Shown here piece by piece: positions 1-10,172 of a stretch of 64,000 nt of DNA (position 1 is the stretch's first letter; the number at the start of each line of letters is the position of its first letter). The stretch comes from Microcystis wesenbergii NRERC-220 (lineage in GTDB: Bacteria > Cyanobacteriota > Cyanobacteriia > Cyanobacteriales > Microcystaceae), in contig NZ_JAVSJA010000001.1 in NCBI RefSeq assembly GCF_032027425.1, positions 1,240,001-1,304,000 on the forward strand, read 5' to 3'. The notes beneath the pieces were generated by a model, which was given only the letters and a program-made list of their open reading frames with translations, searched no databases and was not told the DNA's origin. A program made the position numbers and the translations under genes.

Positions 1-1
1 A

Positions 2-379
2 ACCGGGTTAGGAAATGCCCCGGGGATTTACTCGGCCCGCTATGGTAAAAATGATCGAGAAAGAATCGATCGCCTCGTCAGAGAATTAGGAGATAATCAG
101 GATCGTTCGGCCCGTTTTGTCTGTGTAATTGCGATCGCCCGTCCCGATGGTGAGATTGCCTTGAGCGCCACAGGAATCTGCACGGGAGAAATTCTCACCA
201 GTCCTAGGGGTAAAGGTGGTTTTGGTTACGATCCGATTTTTTATGTCCCCGAATACGCTTTAACCTTTGCGGAAATGTCTCCCGAATTAAAAAGAAAAAT
301 TAGCCATCGAGGACGAGCTTTTGAGCAATTGCTGCCCCATCTCAAGACTCTCGCGGGTACAAATTCATTAAAGCCCTGA
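2..379 (+). CDS. rdgB: Non-canonical purine NTP pyrophosphatase, RdgB/HAM1 family (3' part only)
   Basis: The gene enters from outside the left edge, so only about the last 125 codons are seen. The frame reads [11 protein letters not shown] near the start and [14 protein letters not shown] further on, both typical of the RdgB/HAM1 (ITPase) family, followed by the C-terminal SHRGRAF motif. The enzyme hydrolyses dITP, dXTP and ITP to monophosphates to keep deaminated purines out of nucleic acids. The last 38 bp overlap the 3' end of the convergent lipA. The real start lies upstream of the window. Confidence 0.93.
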   Translation, partial: TGLGNAPGIYSARYGKNDRERIDRLVRELGDNQDRSARFVCVIAIARPDGEIALSATGICTGEILTSPRGKGGFGYDPIFYVPEYALTFAEMSPELKRKISHRGRAFEQLLPHLKTLAGTNSLKP

Positions 380-1217
380 CTTGTTCAGCATGATAAGAGC
401 TTCTTGTCAAGGGACTCGCAACAATTTGTAAAAATCCCAGAGACTCCCCGTATTCGCGCCAAGCTTGGAACTGTTCGGGGGTGATAAATTCCTGTACACC
501 GAGATGTTTTGGCGATGGTTGCAGATACTGCCCGATGGTGAGAATATCACAATCAACGGCCCGTAAATCGTCCATCACTTGCCGCACTTCCTCGTCGGTT
601 TCCCCCAATCCCACCATAATGCCCGATTTTGTGTAGGTAGCGGGAACAATGGCGCGAGCGCGCTGCAATAATTCTAGAGAACGCTGGTAATCACCCTGGG
701 GACGCACACGACGGTAGAGACGGGGAACAGTTTCGGTATTGTGGTTTAAAACTTCAGGTTTAGCGGCAAGAATTAAAGCTAAAGCCTGCCAATTGCCGCA
801 AAGATCGGGAATCAGCACTTCGATGGTGGTTTTTTGGGAAATGCGGCGAATTTCCTCGATACAACGGACAAATTGACTAGCACCCCCATCAGCCAAATCA
901 TCGCGATTGACAGAAGTGATCACTACATGATTAAGATCGAGACGTTGCACGGCTGCCGCTAGTCGCAGGGGTTCCGTGGAGTCTAAAGGTTGGGGTTTTT
1001 TCTCAAAATCTATATCACAGTAAGGACAGGCGCGAGTGCAAGCAGGACCCATAATTAAAAAGGTAGCCGTCCCCGCGTGGAAACATTCGCCGATATTGGG
1101 ACAGGAAGCCTCCTCACAAACGGTATTTAAGCCTAAATCGCGTAAAACTTCCTTAACACTGCCGACTCGCTGCCATTGCGGTGCTTTTACCCGTAACCAC
1201 TCTGGTTTGACCGTCAC
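342..1217 (-). CDS. lipA: Lipoyl synthase (radical SAM)
   Basis: This 291-residue protein inserts two sulfurs into octanoylated carrier proteins to make lipoate for the 2-oxoacid dehydrogenase and glycine-cleavage complexes. The N-terminal half carries the auxiliary-cluster cysteines in [12 protein letters not shown] and the radical-SAM motif CTRACPYCD near residues 59-67. The conserved C-terminal RSSYHAE segment is also present. Length is normal for bacterial LipA. It converges on rdgB and overlaps its 3' end by 38 bp. Many cyanobacteria carry more than one lipA paralogue, so which copy this is cannot be decided here. Confidence 0.95.
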   Translation of the reverse strand: MTVKPEWLRVKAPQWQRVGSVKEVLRDLGLNTVCEEASCPNIGECFHAGTATFLIMGPACTRACPYCDIDFEKKPQPLDSTEPLRLAAAVQRLDLNHVVITSVNRDDLADGGASQFVRCIEEIRRISQKTTIEVLIPDLCGNWQALALILAAKPEVLNHNTETVPRLYRRVRPQGDYQRSLELLQRARAIVPATYTKSGIMVGLGETDEEVRQVMDDLRAVDCDILTIGQYLQPSPKHLGVQEFITPEQFQAWREYGESLGFLQIVASPLTRSSYHAEQVRALMNLYPRES

Positions 1218-1318
1218 GCCTGAACTACTCCGATAATTTTTGCCTATATCTGTAATATCCTAGCAAGTCTCGACCCACTCAAGGCAGAATATGCTATGAT
1301 AATTTAGCTAAAAACTTT

Positions 1319-1392
1319 CGGGATGTAGCGCAGCTTGGTAGCGCACTTCGTTCGGGACGAAGGGGCCGCAGGTTCGAATCCTGTCATCCCGA
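1319..1392 (+). tRNA. tRNA-Pro (anticodon CGG)
   Basis: A 74-nt cloverleaf can be drawn by eye. The acceptor stem CGGGATG pairs with CATCCCG at 1385-1391, with A1392 as discriminator. The anticodon stem CTTCG/CGAAG encloses loop TTCGGGA, giving anticodon CGG for codon CCG. The T-arm GCAGG-TTCGAAT-CCTGT is standard. CCA is not encoded. A TATGAT box about 25 bp upstream may be its -10 element. Confidence 0.95.
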
Positions 1393-1411
1393 TTAAAGAC
1401 AATCAAGGGTA

Positions 1412-1461
1412 GATCCCCCCGCCTATCGGCACCCCCCTTAATAAGGGGGGCAGGGGGGATC
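1412..1461. repeat. Nested C/G-rich inverted repeat between tRNA-Pro and the RM gene
   Basis: An outer stem GATCCCCCC/GGGGGGATC (1412-1420 and 1453-1461) encloses an inner palindrome CCCCCTTAATAAGGGGG. The arms would fold into a strong hairpin but there is no T-run after it. It resembles the dispersed C-rich palindromes common in Microcystis intergenic DNA. A role in 3'-end formation or as a MITE relic is inference only. Confidence 0.6.
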
Positions 1462-1520
1462 AGAGTCCAAAATCTATCTTCTATTTGATTATAACTACTT
1501 AATTTACCTCCTCTAAGCCC

Positions 1521-3317
1521 ATGTCTAGATTATTAATCAGCCAGTATCAGGCGGAAGTTGAAAAGATTGTCCAGTATGGCGGCAGTCGCAAGGAAACTTC
1601 GATTAGAGTCGCTTTTCAGAATTTATTAAATGACTATTGCAAGGCGCGGGATTTTTTGTTAATTCCGGAGTTGGATTATCGCACTAAGTCGGGAAAAGTT
1701 GTCTATCCTGACGGGACGGTAAAGGATGCTTTACGGTTAGATTGGGGATATTGGGAAAGTAAGGATCAATACGATAATTTAGACGAGGAAATAGAGAAGA
1801 AGTTAGCGAAAGGCTACCCTAATGACAATATTTTATTTGAAGACTCCCAGACGGCGGTTTTAATTCAAGGAGGAGAGGAAAGACTGCGCGTCTCGATGCG
1901 CGATGATGAGGCTTTGGATGGGATTATTAATGCTTTTATCAATTATGTACGTCCGGAGGTTGAGGATTTTCGAGAGGCGATTGATAGTTTTAAGGAAGAT
2001 TTACCAACAATTTTGGAAGCGTTGCGGGGTTTAATTGCGCGGCAGTCGGAGACGAATCGGAATTTTGTGACAGCGCGGGACAAATTTTTAGAGATTTGTC
2101 GCAAGTCAATCAATCCAGAAATTAGTCTGGAAGATGTGCGAGAGATGATTATTCAGCACATCCTGACAGAGGATATTTTTATCAATATTTTTAATGAGTC
2201 TCAGTTTCACCGGGAAAATAATATCGCTAGGGAATTACAGGGAGTGATTGAAACTTTCTTTACTGGTAATACCAAGCGCAATACTTTAGGGACAATTGAA
2301 CGTTATTATGCGGTAATTCGGCGGACAGCGGCGAATATTTATAACCACCACGAGAAGCAGAAGTTTCTCAAGGCGATTTATGAGAATTTTTATAAAGCAT
2401 ACAATCCGAAAGCGGCGGACCGGTTGGGAATTGTCTATACACCCAATGAAATTGTCCGTTTTATGATTGAAAGTGTCGATTATTTAGTCCACAAGCATTT
2501 TGGTAAGTTGTTGGCGGATCCAGGAGTAGAAATTTTAGATCCAGCGACGGGTACAGGAACTTTTGTAACGGAGTTAATTGAGTATTTACCGAAGGATAAG
2601 TTACGGTACAAGTATAAGCATGAGATGCACTGTAATGAGGTGGCAATTCTGCCTTATTATATTGCTAATTTAAATATTGAGTTCACCTACAAGCAGAAGA
2701 TGGGTGAGTATGAGGAGTTTGAGCATATCTGTTTTGTGGATACCCTGGACCATGCTGCTTTTCATCTCAAGCAGATGGATTTGTTTGCCATGTCGGTGGA
2801 GAATACCCAACGCATTCAAAATCAAAATGACCGCAATATTTCTGTAATTATTGGGAATCCTCCTTATAATGCTAATCAGCAAAATGAGAATGACAATAAT
2901 AAAAATCGGAAGTATCCTGCTATTGATAAGCGCATTAAGGATACTTACATCGAAGAGAGTACAGCGCAGAAGACAAAGCTATATGATATGTATTCTCGCT
3001 TCTTTCGTTGGGCTACAGATAGGTTAGGTGAAAATGGTATAATAGCATTTGTCACTAATTCGTCTTTTATTAATGCGAGAACATTTGACGGTTTTAGAAA
3101 AGTAGTAGAGAATGAGTTTAGTGAAATTTATATCATTGATTTAGGTGGAAATATTAGAGAAGGAGATAAAACAGGAAATGTCTTTAATATTATGGTGGGG
3201 GTTGCAATCACTTTTTTGATAAAAAAAGAAAATACCGATAAATCACCTTGCAAAATTTTTTATCATGAATTGTCAAACTTCAGAAACGTTGAATCCTGTA
3301 ATAAAACTTTACATTGA
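1521..3317 (+). pseudogene. Type IIG-like restriction-modification enzyme, 5' fragment (IS-interrupted)
   Basis: The fragment gives 598 residues, of which the last dozen come from the inserted element (authentic coding ends at 3280). The N-terminus has a nuclease-like block with DWGYWESKD around residue 75, compatible with a PD-(D/E)xK site. Then comes an adenine-N6 methyltransferase domain with motif I (LDPATGTGTF) and motif IV (IIGNPPYN). This order matches type IIG / type ISP-related enzymes that both methylate and cut DNA, although no helicase block is seen. Joining 1521-3280 to 4465-5716 gives 3012 bp without a stop, a 1003-residue protein. Because the insertion separates the methyltransferase from its C-terminal specificity part, activity is probably lost. 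Confidence 0.85.
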
Positions 3318-4455
3318 CAAGCATAATACCCCTATAACATCAAATTTTAAATTGAATAGACAATCCTCCGGAACCAGTGTACATAGCTAATATGTTGACA
3401 CATGAAACTCTGTAAATAGCGCAGTTTGTCTAATAAGCTTTTCCCAAATCCTTCTTCAATATCTATTAGCTGTAGAATCAGATAAGCGATAATGCAACTA
3501 TAGATCTGTAGGCGGATTCCGTTCTCGTTTTTAGTGATTAGATTATCCAACTTTAGATGCATTTTTAAAAATTTCCACAGCAGTTCTATTTGCCATCTTT
3601 GGATGTAAATTTCGGCAACTTCTTCATTACTAACTGCTCCTTCTCCTTCTAGAGGTAAATCTGTCGCCAGCCGAAATTCTGTTTGACTTTCTAGGTCGCA
3701 AAAAGCGACTACTCTTACTTCTATTTGTCTTTTATCTTTTCCGAGTTTACACTTGCCATTTTCGAGCATCTCTAGGCTAATATTATTTTTCACTCTCAAG
3801 ACAAAATGCTTGTCACTACTCTCTAATAATTCGGTGATTCTTTGATTAGACGCAAATCCTCTATCCATTGCTCCAACTCCATTTACAGGAATTGCTTCTA
3901 TCGTTTTTCCTCCTTCTTTTGAGTCATGACCTTGACCAAAATGGATGAGTATTCCGACCACCTCTGTTGTGATACTATTAAGACCAGAGAATAGTTTTAC
4001 TTGATGCCATCCCTGGGACCATAGTAATTTACTGGTTAAGCTAATTATTGTTGAGTCAATAGGAAATAAAGCTCGCGCATTCTCTATTCCTTTTTTGGCA
4101 ACTAAACGCTTATTTAATTCGACAATGACTTTCTCAAATGGACTTGTTTCTCTAATTTTGCTTGCCTTAGAAAATGTGGATAAATTTACATTAATTCCTT
4201 GAAGTACCATTCTACTGCATAAGTCCCTCATACTGACGATGCTTTTATCTAAAGCAAAACCAATCCAACAGGACAAAAATGTAAAAGTATCTAAAGCGGG
4301 GTAGTCATTTTTAGGCAGTGGTTTGAGAAGCTCTTTTATGAGTTTTGAAAAATTCGTCATCAGGGCAAACTCCCTATTGTGAGGGGAATAAGTTGTCTAG
4401 ATTCTATCTATAATAGCATTTTTTTTCTGACTTTTCTCAACGTTCAACACTTCTG
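3281..4455 (-). mobile_element. IS4-type insertion sequence inside the RM gene, with 9-bp target duplication
   Basis: The element is 1175 bp. The 9-mer GTCAAACTT occurs directly before it (3272-3280) and directly after it (4456-4464). The element starts CAGAAACGTTGAA and its other end, reverse-complemented, starts CAGAAGTGTTGAA, giving 11/13 matching terminal inverted repeats. Excision with loss of one target copy restores the reading frame exactly, which supports the boundaries. It carries one transposase gene on the minus strand. The near-perfect target copies suggest a fairly recent insertion. Confidence 0.9.
3347..4360 (-). CDS. IS4-family transposase
   Basis: This 337-residue DDE transposase looks intact. 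The three acidic residues can be placed in LFPIDSTIISL, GAMDRGFASNQ and YIQRWQIELLWKFLK, the last being the Y-(2)-R-(3)-E-(6)-K signature of the IS4 family. The ATG at 4360 lies 95 bp inside the right end of the element and the stop lies 66 bp from the left end. It cuts and pastes its own element. Family assignment is from the signature; the exact subgroup is not clear by eye. Confidence 0.88.
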   Translation of the reverse strand: MTNFSKLIKELLKPLPKNDYPALDTFTFLSCWIGFALDKSIVSMRDLCSRMVLQGINVNLSTFSKASKIRETSPFEKVIVELNKRLVAKKGIENARALFPIDSTIISLTSKLLWSQGWHQVKLFSGLNSITTEVVGILIHFGQGHDSKEGGKTIEAIPVNGVGAMDRGFASNQRITELLESSDKHFVLRVKNNISLEMLENGKCKLGKDKRQIEVRVVAFCDLESQTEFRLATDLPLEGEGAVSNEEVAEIYIQRWQIELLWKFLKMHLKLDNLITKNENGIRLQIYSCIIAYLILQLIDIEEGFGKSLLDKLRYLQSFMCQHISYVHWFRRIVYSI

Positions 4456-5716
4456 GTCAAACTTAGATACAGCTAATGCTAAACTTGGTTATATTTCTCG
4501 AACAAAAATATCTGACTTAAGCTTTCAACATATTTTTCCTGACAATCATTATAATTGGATTAATTTAAGTCAGAATGATTTTGATTGTCTGATACCATTG
4601 GTAAATAAGAATACTAAACTAGCCAAGTCTGATGCAGAAGAAATGGCAGTTTTTAAACTATTTTCATTGGGTGTAGTAACCAATCGAGATGAATGGGTGT
4701 ATGATTATTCTGAGAAAAATTTATCATACAAAATGTCTTATTTTTTAGAAATCTATAATAAACAATTAGAAAAAATATCAAAAACAGCAAATGTTTTAGA
4801 AGAAAAATTATCCACTGAGATTAAGTGGACAAGAGACTTAAAAAAACAATTAACAAATAATAGTAAAATAAGTTTTGATGAGAATTGCATATTACCATCT
4901 CTATATAGAAGTTTTGTCTCAAAATATATTTACTGGGATAAATGTGTCAATGAAATGCAATATCAACTTCCACAAATTTTTCCTAAAATAAATACTCAAA
5001 ACATAGTCATAATCTATTCTTTTGGTAAGAGATCTAATTTTGCTTTATTATCAATCAATAAAGTATTTAGCTTAGATATATTCTTGCCTAATGCTACACA
5101 ATGTCTCCCCCTCTACCGCTACGACAAAGAAGGAAACCGTATCGATAATATCACCGATTGGGGATTGCAACAATTCCAAAACCATTACAACGATAAAACC
5201 ATCACCAAACTCGATATCTTCCACTACACTTATGCAGTCCTCCACTACCCGGAATATCGCAGTAAATATGAATTAAACCTCAAGCGAGAATTTCCCCGGC
5301 TTCCCTTTTACGATAACTTCTCTCAATGGGTAGAATGGGGAAGCAAACTAATGGAATTACATATCAACTATGAAACCGTCGCACCCTACCCACTAACCCG
5401 CATTGATACTAATAATAACCTCAAACCAAAAACTAAACTAAAAGCTGACCGAGAAAAAAATTCCATCAACCTCGATGATGTCACTTTCCTACAAGATATT
5501 CCCAAAATTGCCTGGGAATATAAACTCGGTAATCGTTCGGCCCTAGAATGGATATTAGATCAATATAAGGAAAAGAAACCCAAAGATCAAACCATCGCCG
5601 AAAGATTTAATCATTATCGCTTTGCCGATTATAAAGAAACAGTAATTGACTTACTACAAAGAGTCTGTACTGTCAGCGTCGAAACCATGAAAATAATAGA
5701 AGCGATGAGACATTAA
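4379..5716 (+). pseudogene. Type IIG-like restriction-modification enzyme, 3' fragment
   Basis: Host coding resumes at 4465 after the target duplication. The codons from 4379 to 4455 belong to the insertion sequence. The restored junction reads HELSNLDTANAKLGYISRTK and runs on to a normal stop at 5716. This part would hold the target-recognition and C-terminal region (SFQHIFPDNHYNW, later HYRFADYKETVIDLLQRV), which in this enzyme class decides sequence specificity. The fragment has no start of its own, so it is unlikely to be expressed as a useful protein. Confidence 0.82.
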
Positions 5717-5747
5717 AAAGATTGCGGCTTTTCGTCCCTCTTATTCT

Positions 5748-5804
5748 CGGACCTTCCCTCCCATTCAGAACCGTACATGAGACTTTCACCTTTTATGGCT
5801 CCTA
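5748..5804 (-). other. Possible group II intron remnant (short RNA-domain-like segment)
   Basis: Read on the minus strand the segment runs GGAGCCATAAAAGGTGAAAG, then TCTCATGTACGGTTCTGAAT and a GGGAGGGA tail. This hairpin-like string resembles the segment close to the reverse-transcriptase ORF of bacterial group II introns. No intron-encoded protein or domain V is seen nearby, so at most it is a fragment. The assignment rests on remembered sequence style only. Confidence 0.35.
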
Positions 5805-5832
5805 AGTACCTAAGCAAAATTAATTACACATA
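5803..5832. repeat. Dispersed repeat around AATTAATTACACAT
   Basis: The string TAAGTACCTAAGCAAAATTA followed by ATTACACATAT recurs with small changes at about 38966-38994 (TAAGTATCTAAGCACAATTA, then ATTACACAT). Its core reappears in reverse at about 57910-57932 (ATATGTGTAATTAATTGTGT). Three copies in 64 kb mark it as a dispersed intergenic repeat. Confidence 0.6.
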
Positions 5833-5994
5833 TCTGCCTTTTGCATGAGTGCCTTTCTTCACTAGGAAATTTATTTTGCACGACTACTTAGTTTGAAAGT
5901 CTTGCTAGAAACCAGTTTTAGGGACAAGTATAATTACTCACTTGCATAAATGAGATGCTCCCTGTATTGTTAACTAAAACTGAGCGACCAAAAA

Positions 5995-7132
5995 ATGCCA
6001 TCTAAAAAATATATTGTGGATTTAACCCCATCAGAAAGAAGCGATCGGTCAAAAATAACTAACAAAGGGAAAACGGCAGCTTATAAAATAAATCATGCCC
6101 GAATTTTACTGAAGGCAGATATTAATCAAGAAGGAGGAGGATGGACAGATAGTAAGATTAGTGAATCATTAAATATTGGTCATGCGACTATTGAAAGGAT
6201 CAGAAAAAGGTTTGTTGAAGAAGGGATAGAATCAGCCCTAAATCGACGAGAGCAAAAAAAACGTCGTCCGAGAATAATTGATGGGGAAAAAGAAGCCGAT
6301 CTAATGGCGATTGCTTGTAGTGAAACCCCAAGGAAAAAAAGGAGTTGGACTCTTCAAATGCTGGCGGATAAAATGGTAGAACTAAAAGTAGTTGAACAAG
6401 TGTCGATTGAGACGATTAGACAAAGCTTAAAAAAAACGAACTTAAACCTTGGCTCCATGAATGTTGGGTAATTCCGCCACAATCAAACGCCGAATTTGTC
6501 TGCGGCATGGAAGAAGTTTTAGATATTTATCAACGTCCTTACGACGAAAAAAATCCTTGGGTTTGTTTTGATGAAAGTTGTAAACAGTTAGGGAAAGAAA
6601 CCCGGGAAGTAATTCCTCCAGAACCTGGTCAATTAGAACGTTATGACTATCAATATGAACGGAATGGAGTGGCTAATCTCTTTATGTTTTTTGAGCCGTT
6701 AACAGGGTGGAGACATACCTCGTAACTGACCAAAGAACAGCCATTGATTATGCTCATCAAATGAAATATTTAGTAGATAAGCGTTATCCTCAAGCTGAAA
6801 AAATTGGAGTAATTCAAGCTCAATTGAATACTCATGTTAAAGCATCTTTATACAAAGCTTTTCCTCCAGAAGAAGCCAAACGAATTTTGGATAAATTAGA
6901 GTTTCATTATCCTCCTAAACATGGCAGTTGGTTGAATATGGCAGAAATTGAATTGAGTGTTTTAAATCGTCAGTGTCTTAATCGTCGTATCCCGGATCGA
7001 GATGCTCTCAAATTAGAAATTACTGCTTGGGAAGAAGAGAGAAATCAAAAATCTAGTTCTGTTAATTGGCGATTTACCACAGCAGATTCCCGGATCAAAC
7101 TAAAGCGACTTTATCCCTCAATACAAACTTGA
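5995..7132 (+). pseudogene. IS630-family transposase, broken by two single-base deletions
   Basis: Three consecutive reading frames (5995-6471, 6507-6725, 6707-7132) together make one IS630-type transposase. One missing A near 6445 breaks LKPWLHECWVIPP and a second missing base near 6715 breaks the join into VTDQRTAIDYAH. Adding two bases gives 1140 bp, a 379-residue protein. The first Asp (VCFDESCKQ) and the Glu (SWLNMAEIELS) are present, but the middle catalytic block reads IQAQLNTH where DNLNTH is expected, so the second Asp is lost too. No convincing terminal repeats were found. It is a dead copy. Confidence 0.85.
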
Positions 7133-7190
7133 TGACCTACTAGTTCTATAATCAGATCACGGCTAATTTGATTGGCTATCGACCCTATTC

Positions 7191-8318
7191 ATGTCTATCT
7201 CCCCACCCCGTTCCGGTTACACTTTACCAGTTTTTGCCTGTGCCAGTGCGATCGCATCTCTCCAGCATCTCCACGGCGAAAATGAGCTAAATTCCGTTAC
7301 TTTTAATCTTTTAGAACCGCCAGAAGCCGTTACTATTGCCATCGAACAAGTTGCCCGACTTAACCCCGATGCTGCCCTAGCTATCACCCGCAGCGATCCG
7401 GGGGACAATTTAGATTTAACTAGAAATACCCCTATATGGGCGTTAGTAGAAAGAAAAACGGGTAATCAAGAGATAGAGATTCAAGGCGGCGAAGGAATCG
7501 GCCTACAGGTTGATAATGGCGGAAAATCAGCTATTTATAGTTATGCCCAGCGTCTGCTGCAAGAAAACCTCAGACCCCTGTTACTGCCCCAAGAAAGCAT
7601 CAAAGTGACGATTATCCTTCCAGAAGGCAAAAAACTGGCCACAAGGACTTCTAACGCCGCTTTTGGGGTGGTAGAGGGATTATCTTTGTTGGGTACTACT
7701 GGCATTTCCCAACCCCTGAGCGCCCCCGGACAGTTAGAAATCTTTCGCGAGCAATTAAAAATTTTATCCCGTCGTTTCGATCGCTTGGTGTTTTGTATCG
7801 GGGAAAATGGCTTAGATTTAGCCCCTCAAATGGGGATTAATCCTGATATTTTGGTAAAAACAGCCAATTGGATCGGGCCGATGTTATTAGAGGCACAATT
7901 ACAGGGAATCTCTGAAATTCTTTTGTTTGGTTATCACGGTAAATTAATTAAACTTGCCGGGGGAATCTTTCAGACTCACCATCATCTCGCCGATGGTCGT
8001 CGGGAAATTCTTACCGCCTACGCCGCTAAAATGGGTTTAGCTACCCCCCATCTCCAGCAAATTTTTGACAGTAGCACCAGCGAAAACGGTCTGGAATATC
8101 TGCGTCAATTAGACCGGCAAACGGGAGATAATTGGGTGGAACGCATCTATGGAGAAATGGCTAATACGATTGATCGCCGTTGCCAAGAATACGTTTATAA
8201 CCACAGTAACGGTCATCTTGGGGTCGGTTGTATTTTATTCGATCGCTCTCGTTCTTTGATCAGCAAAAGCGAAAATGGCCTTAAATTTTTGCAAAATCTA
8301 CCAGTTACTCCCCAGTGA
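7191..8318 (+). CDS. cbiD: Cobalt-precorrin-5B C1-methyltransferase CbiD
   Basis: This 375-residue protein matches the CbiD family: the N-terminal SGYTLPVFACASAIA segment, AITRSDPGDNLDLTRN, then a GIGLQ glycine block and a LFGYHGKLIKLAGG segment. CbiD methylates C1 of the corrin ring in the anaerobic (cobalt-early) cobalamin route, which in most cyanobacteria leads to pseudocobalamin. Length is normal. It reads in the same direction as guaA, 130-140 bp upstream of it. Confidence 0.93.
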   Translation: MSISPPRSGYTLPVFACASAIASLQHLHGENELNSVTFNLLEPPEAVTIAIEQVARLNPDAALAITRSDPGDNLDLTRNTPIWALVERKTGNQEIEIQGGEGIGLQVDNGGKSAIYSYAQRLLQENLRPLLLPQESIKVTIILPEGKKLATRTSNAAFGVVEGLSLLGTTGISQPLSAPGQLEIFREQLKILSRRFDRLVFCIGENGLDLAPQMGINPDILVKTANWIGPMLLEAQLQGISEILLFGYHGKLIKLAGGIFQTHHHLADGRREILTAYAAKMGLATPHLQQIFDSSTSENGLEYLRQLDRQTGDNWVERIYGEMANTIDRRCQEYVYNHSNGHLGVGCILFDRSRSLISKSENGLKFLQNLPVTPQ

Positions 8319-8458
8319 CCGTGCTATGATCGTGGGAATATTTAGTCTTAAAAAATGAAACTAATAAGGCCATACTATTGTAGCTTATTTCCAGAACAAT
8401 AGCCGATTTAGTTCACAAATCTTTAACCTTTTCCTGCCAGTTTCTTTTTTTGATCGCA

Positions 8459-10084
8459 GTGACAACTCAAACCCCCCTTCCTACCCCTGAAGAGACTTTG
8501 CCCTCAGAGTCCTTCACTAATAGCCTTAATCGTCAAATAATCATCATTCTTGACTTTGGCTCCCAGTATTCTGAATTAATCGCCCGCAGAATCCGGGAAA
8601 CGAACGTTTACTCCGAAGTTCTCTCCTATCGTACCAGTGCCGAACAATTGGCCCAAATCAACCCGAAAGGAATAATTCTTTCGGGCGGTCCCAATTCCGT
8701 CTATGATCCTGGAGCGCCCCACTGTGATCCCGAAATTTGGAATTTAGGTGTACCCGTCCTCGGAGTTTGCTACGGGATGCAATTGATGGTACAGCAGTTA
8801 GGGGGCAGGGTAGAACGGGCAAAACGGGCCGAATACGGCAAAGCATCCCTATTTATCAACGATCCTACCGATTTATTAACCAATGTCGAGAACGGCTCCA
8901 CCGCATGGATGAGTCACGGAGATTCCTGCGTGGAATTGCCCGCGGGTTTTGAAATTCTCGCTCATACCGATAATACCGATTGTGCGGCCATTGCCGATCA
9001 CGAGAAAAAACTCTTTGGAGTGCAGTTTCACCCGGAAGTTGTCCATTCTGTGGGAGGAATCGCCTTAATTCGCAATTTCGTCTATCATATCTGCAAATGC
9101 GAACCCACTTGGACCACGGCAGCTTTTGTCGAGGAATCGATCCGAGAAATTAGGGCAAAAGTGGGCGATAAGCGAGTTTTATTGGCTTTATCCGGCGGTG
9201 TGGACTCCTCTACCTTAGCATTCCTCTTGCATCGAGCGATCGGTGATCAACTAACCTGTATGTTTATCGATCAGGGATTCATGCGTAAGGGTGAACCAGA
9301 ACGATTAATGCAGATATTTAACGAGCAATTCCATATTAGAGTCGAGTATGTCAACGCTAGAGAGCGATTTTTAGCGCAAGTGGCCGGTGTCACCGATCCC
9401 GAAGAAAAGCGCCGTCGTATCGGCCATGAATTTATTCAGGTCTTTGAAGAAGAATCGAATCGTTTGGGACCCTTTGATTATCTGGCCCAAGGAACTTTAT
9501 ATCCCGATGTGATTGAATCGGCCGATAGTAATGTGGATCCCAAAACCGGGGAAAGAGTAGCGGTTAAAATTAAAAGTCATCATAACGTTGGTGGACTGCC
9601 GAAAAATCTCCGGTTTAAATTAGTCGAACCCCTGCGAAAATTATTTAAGGATGAGGTGAGAAAATTAGGTCGATCGATCGGTCTTCCAGAAGAAATTGTT
9701 CGTCGTCAACCTTTCCCCGGCCCCGGTTTAGCGATTCGCATTTTAGGGGAAGTCACCGCAGATAAATTAAATATTTTGCGCGATGCAGATTGGGTGGTGC
9801 GCGATGAGATTAATAAGCAGGGAATGTATCACGATTTCTGGCAAGCTTTCGCGGTTTTATTGCCTGTCCGCAGTGTGGGAGTGATGGGAGATCAACGCAC
9901 CTACGCTTATCCTATTGTCCTACGTTTAGTCAGCAGTGAAGACGGAATGACTGCCGATTGGTCGCGGGTTCCCTATGATTTATTGGAGACAATTTCTAAT
10001 CGCATTGTCAATGAAGTTAAGGGAGTTAACCGCGTGGTTTATGATATTACTTCTAAGCCACCCGGAACTATAGAATGGGAGTAG
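8459..10084 (+). CDS. guaA: GMP synthase (glutamine-hydrolysing)
   Basis: GuaA converts XMP, ATP and glutamine into GMP. The class I amidotransferase domain shows the nucleophile block GVCYGMQLM and the His-Glu pair in VQFHPEV. The ATP-pyrophosphatase loop is [11 protein letters not shown], and the C-terminal dimerisation domain ends KPPGTIEWE. The open frame extends to a TTG at 8450, but GTG at 8459 gives a start (MTTQTPLP) like that of other cyanobacterial GuaA proteins. No clear ribosome-binding site decides between them. A factor-independent terminator follows at 10110. Confidence 0.96.
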   Translation: MTTQTPLPTPEETLPSESFTNSLNRQIIIILDFGSQYSELIARRIRETNVYSEVLSYRTSAEQLAQINPKGIILSGGPNSVYDPGAPHCDPEIWNLGVPVLGVCYGMQLMVQQLGGRVERAKRAEYGKASLFINDPTDLLTNVENGSTAWMSHGDSCVELPAGFEILAHTDNTDCAAIADHEKKLFGVQFHPEVVHSVGGIALIRNFVYHICKCEPTWTTAAFVEESIREIRAKVGDKRVLLALSGGVDSSTLAFLLHRAIGDQLTCMFIDQGFMRKGEPERLMQIFNEQFHIRVEYVNARERFLAQVAGVTDPEEKRRRIGHEFIQVFEEESNRLGPFDYLAQGTLYPDVIESADSNVDPKTGERVAVKIKSHHNVGGLPKNLRFKLVEPLRKLFKDEVRKLGRSIGLPEEIVRRQPFPGPGLAIRILGEVTADKLNILRDADWVVRDEINKQGMYHDFWQAFAVLLPVRSVGVMGDQRTYAYPIVLRLVSSEDGMTADWSRVPYDLLETISNRIVNEVKGVNRVVYDITSKPPGTIEWE

Positions 10085-10109
10085 TATTGAATTATTGATT
10101 GATTGTTAG

Positions 10110-10138
10110 TCCCGTCCAAATATTGGGGCGGGATTTTT
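10110..10138 (+). terminator. Rho-independent terminator of guaA
   Basis: The 8-bp stem TCCCGTCC pairs with GGGCGGGA-type sequence (one G-T pair) around a short AT-rich loop and is followed at once by five T residues. It lies 26 bp after the guaA stop and separates guaA from the DUF262 gene. Confidence 0.85.
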
Positions 10139-10172
10139 GCAGAATAGACAATTGAGGAGATTAATTACTACC

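Noticed and set aside
129-136. GCGATCGC (HIP1) octamers here and elsewhere
   Set aside because: They are a normal genome-wide feature of many cyanobacteria and not a local signal.
3313-4405. Alternative IS4 boundaries based on GACAA-type partial inverted similarity
   Set aside because: They do not give a target duplication or restore the reading frame, while 3281-4455 does both.
5880-7160. Terminal inverted repeats for the IS630 copy
   Set aside because: Weak similarity between CTACTTAGTTTGA on the left and the right flank could not be told from chance.
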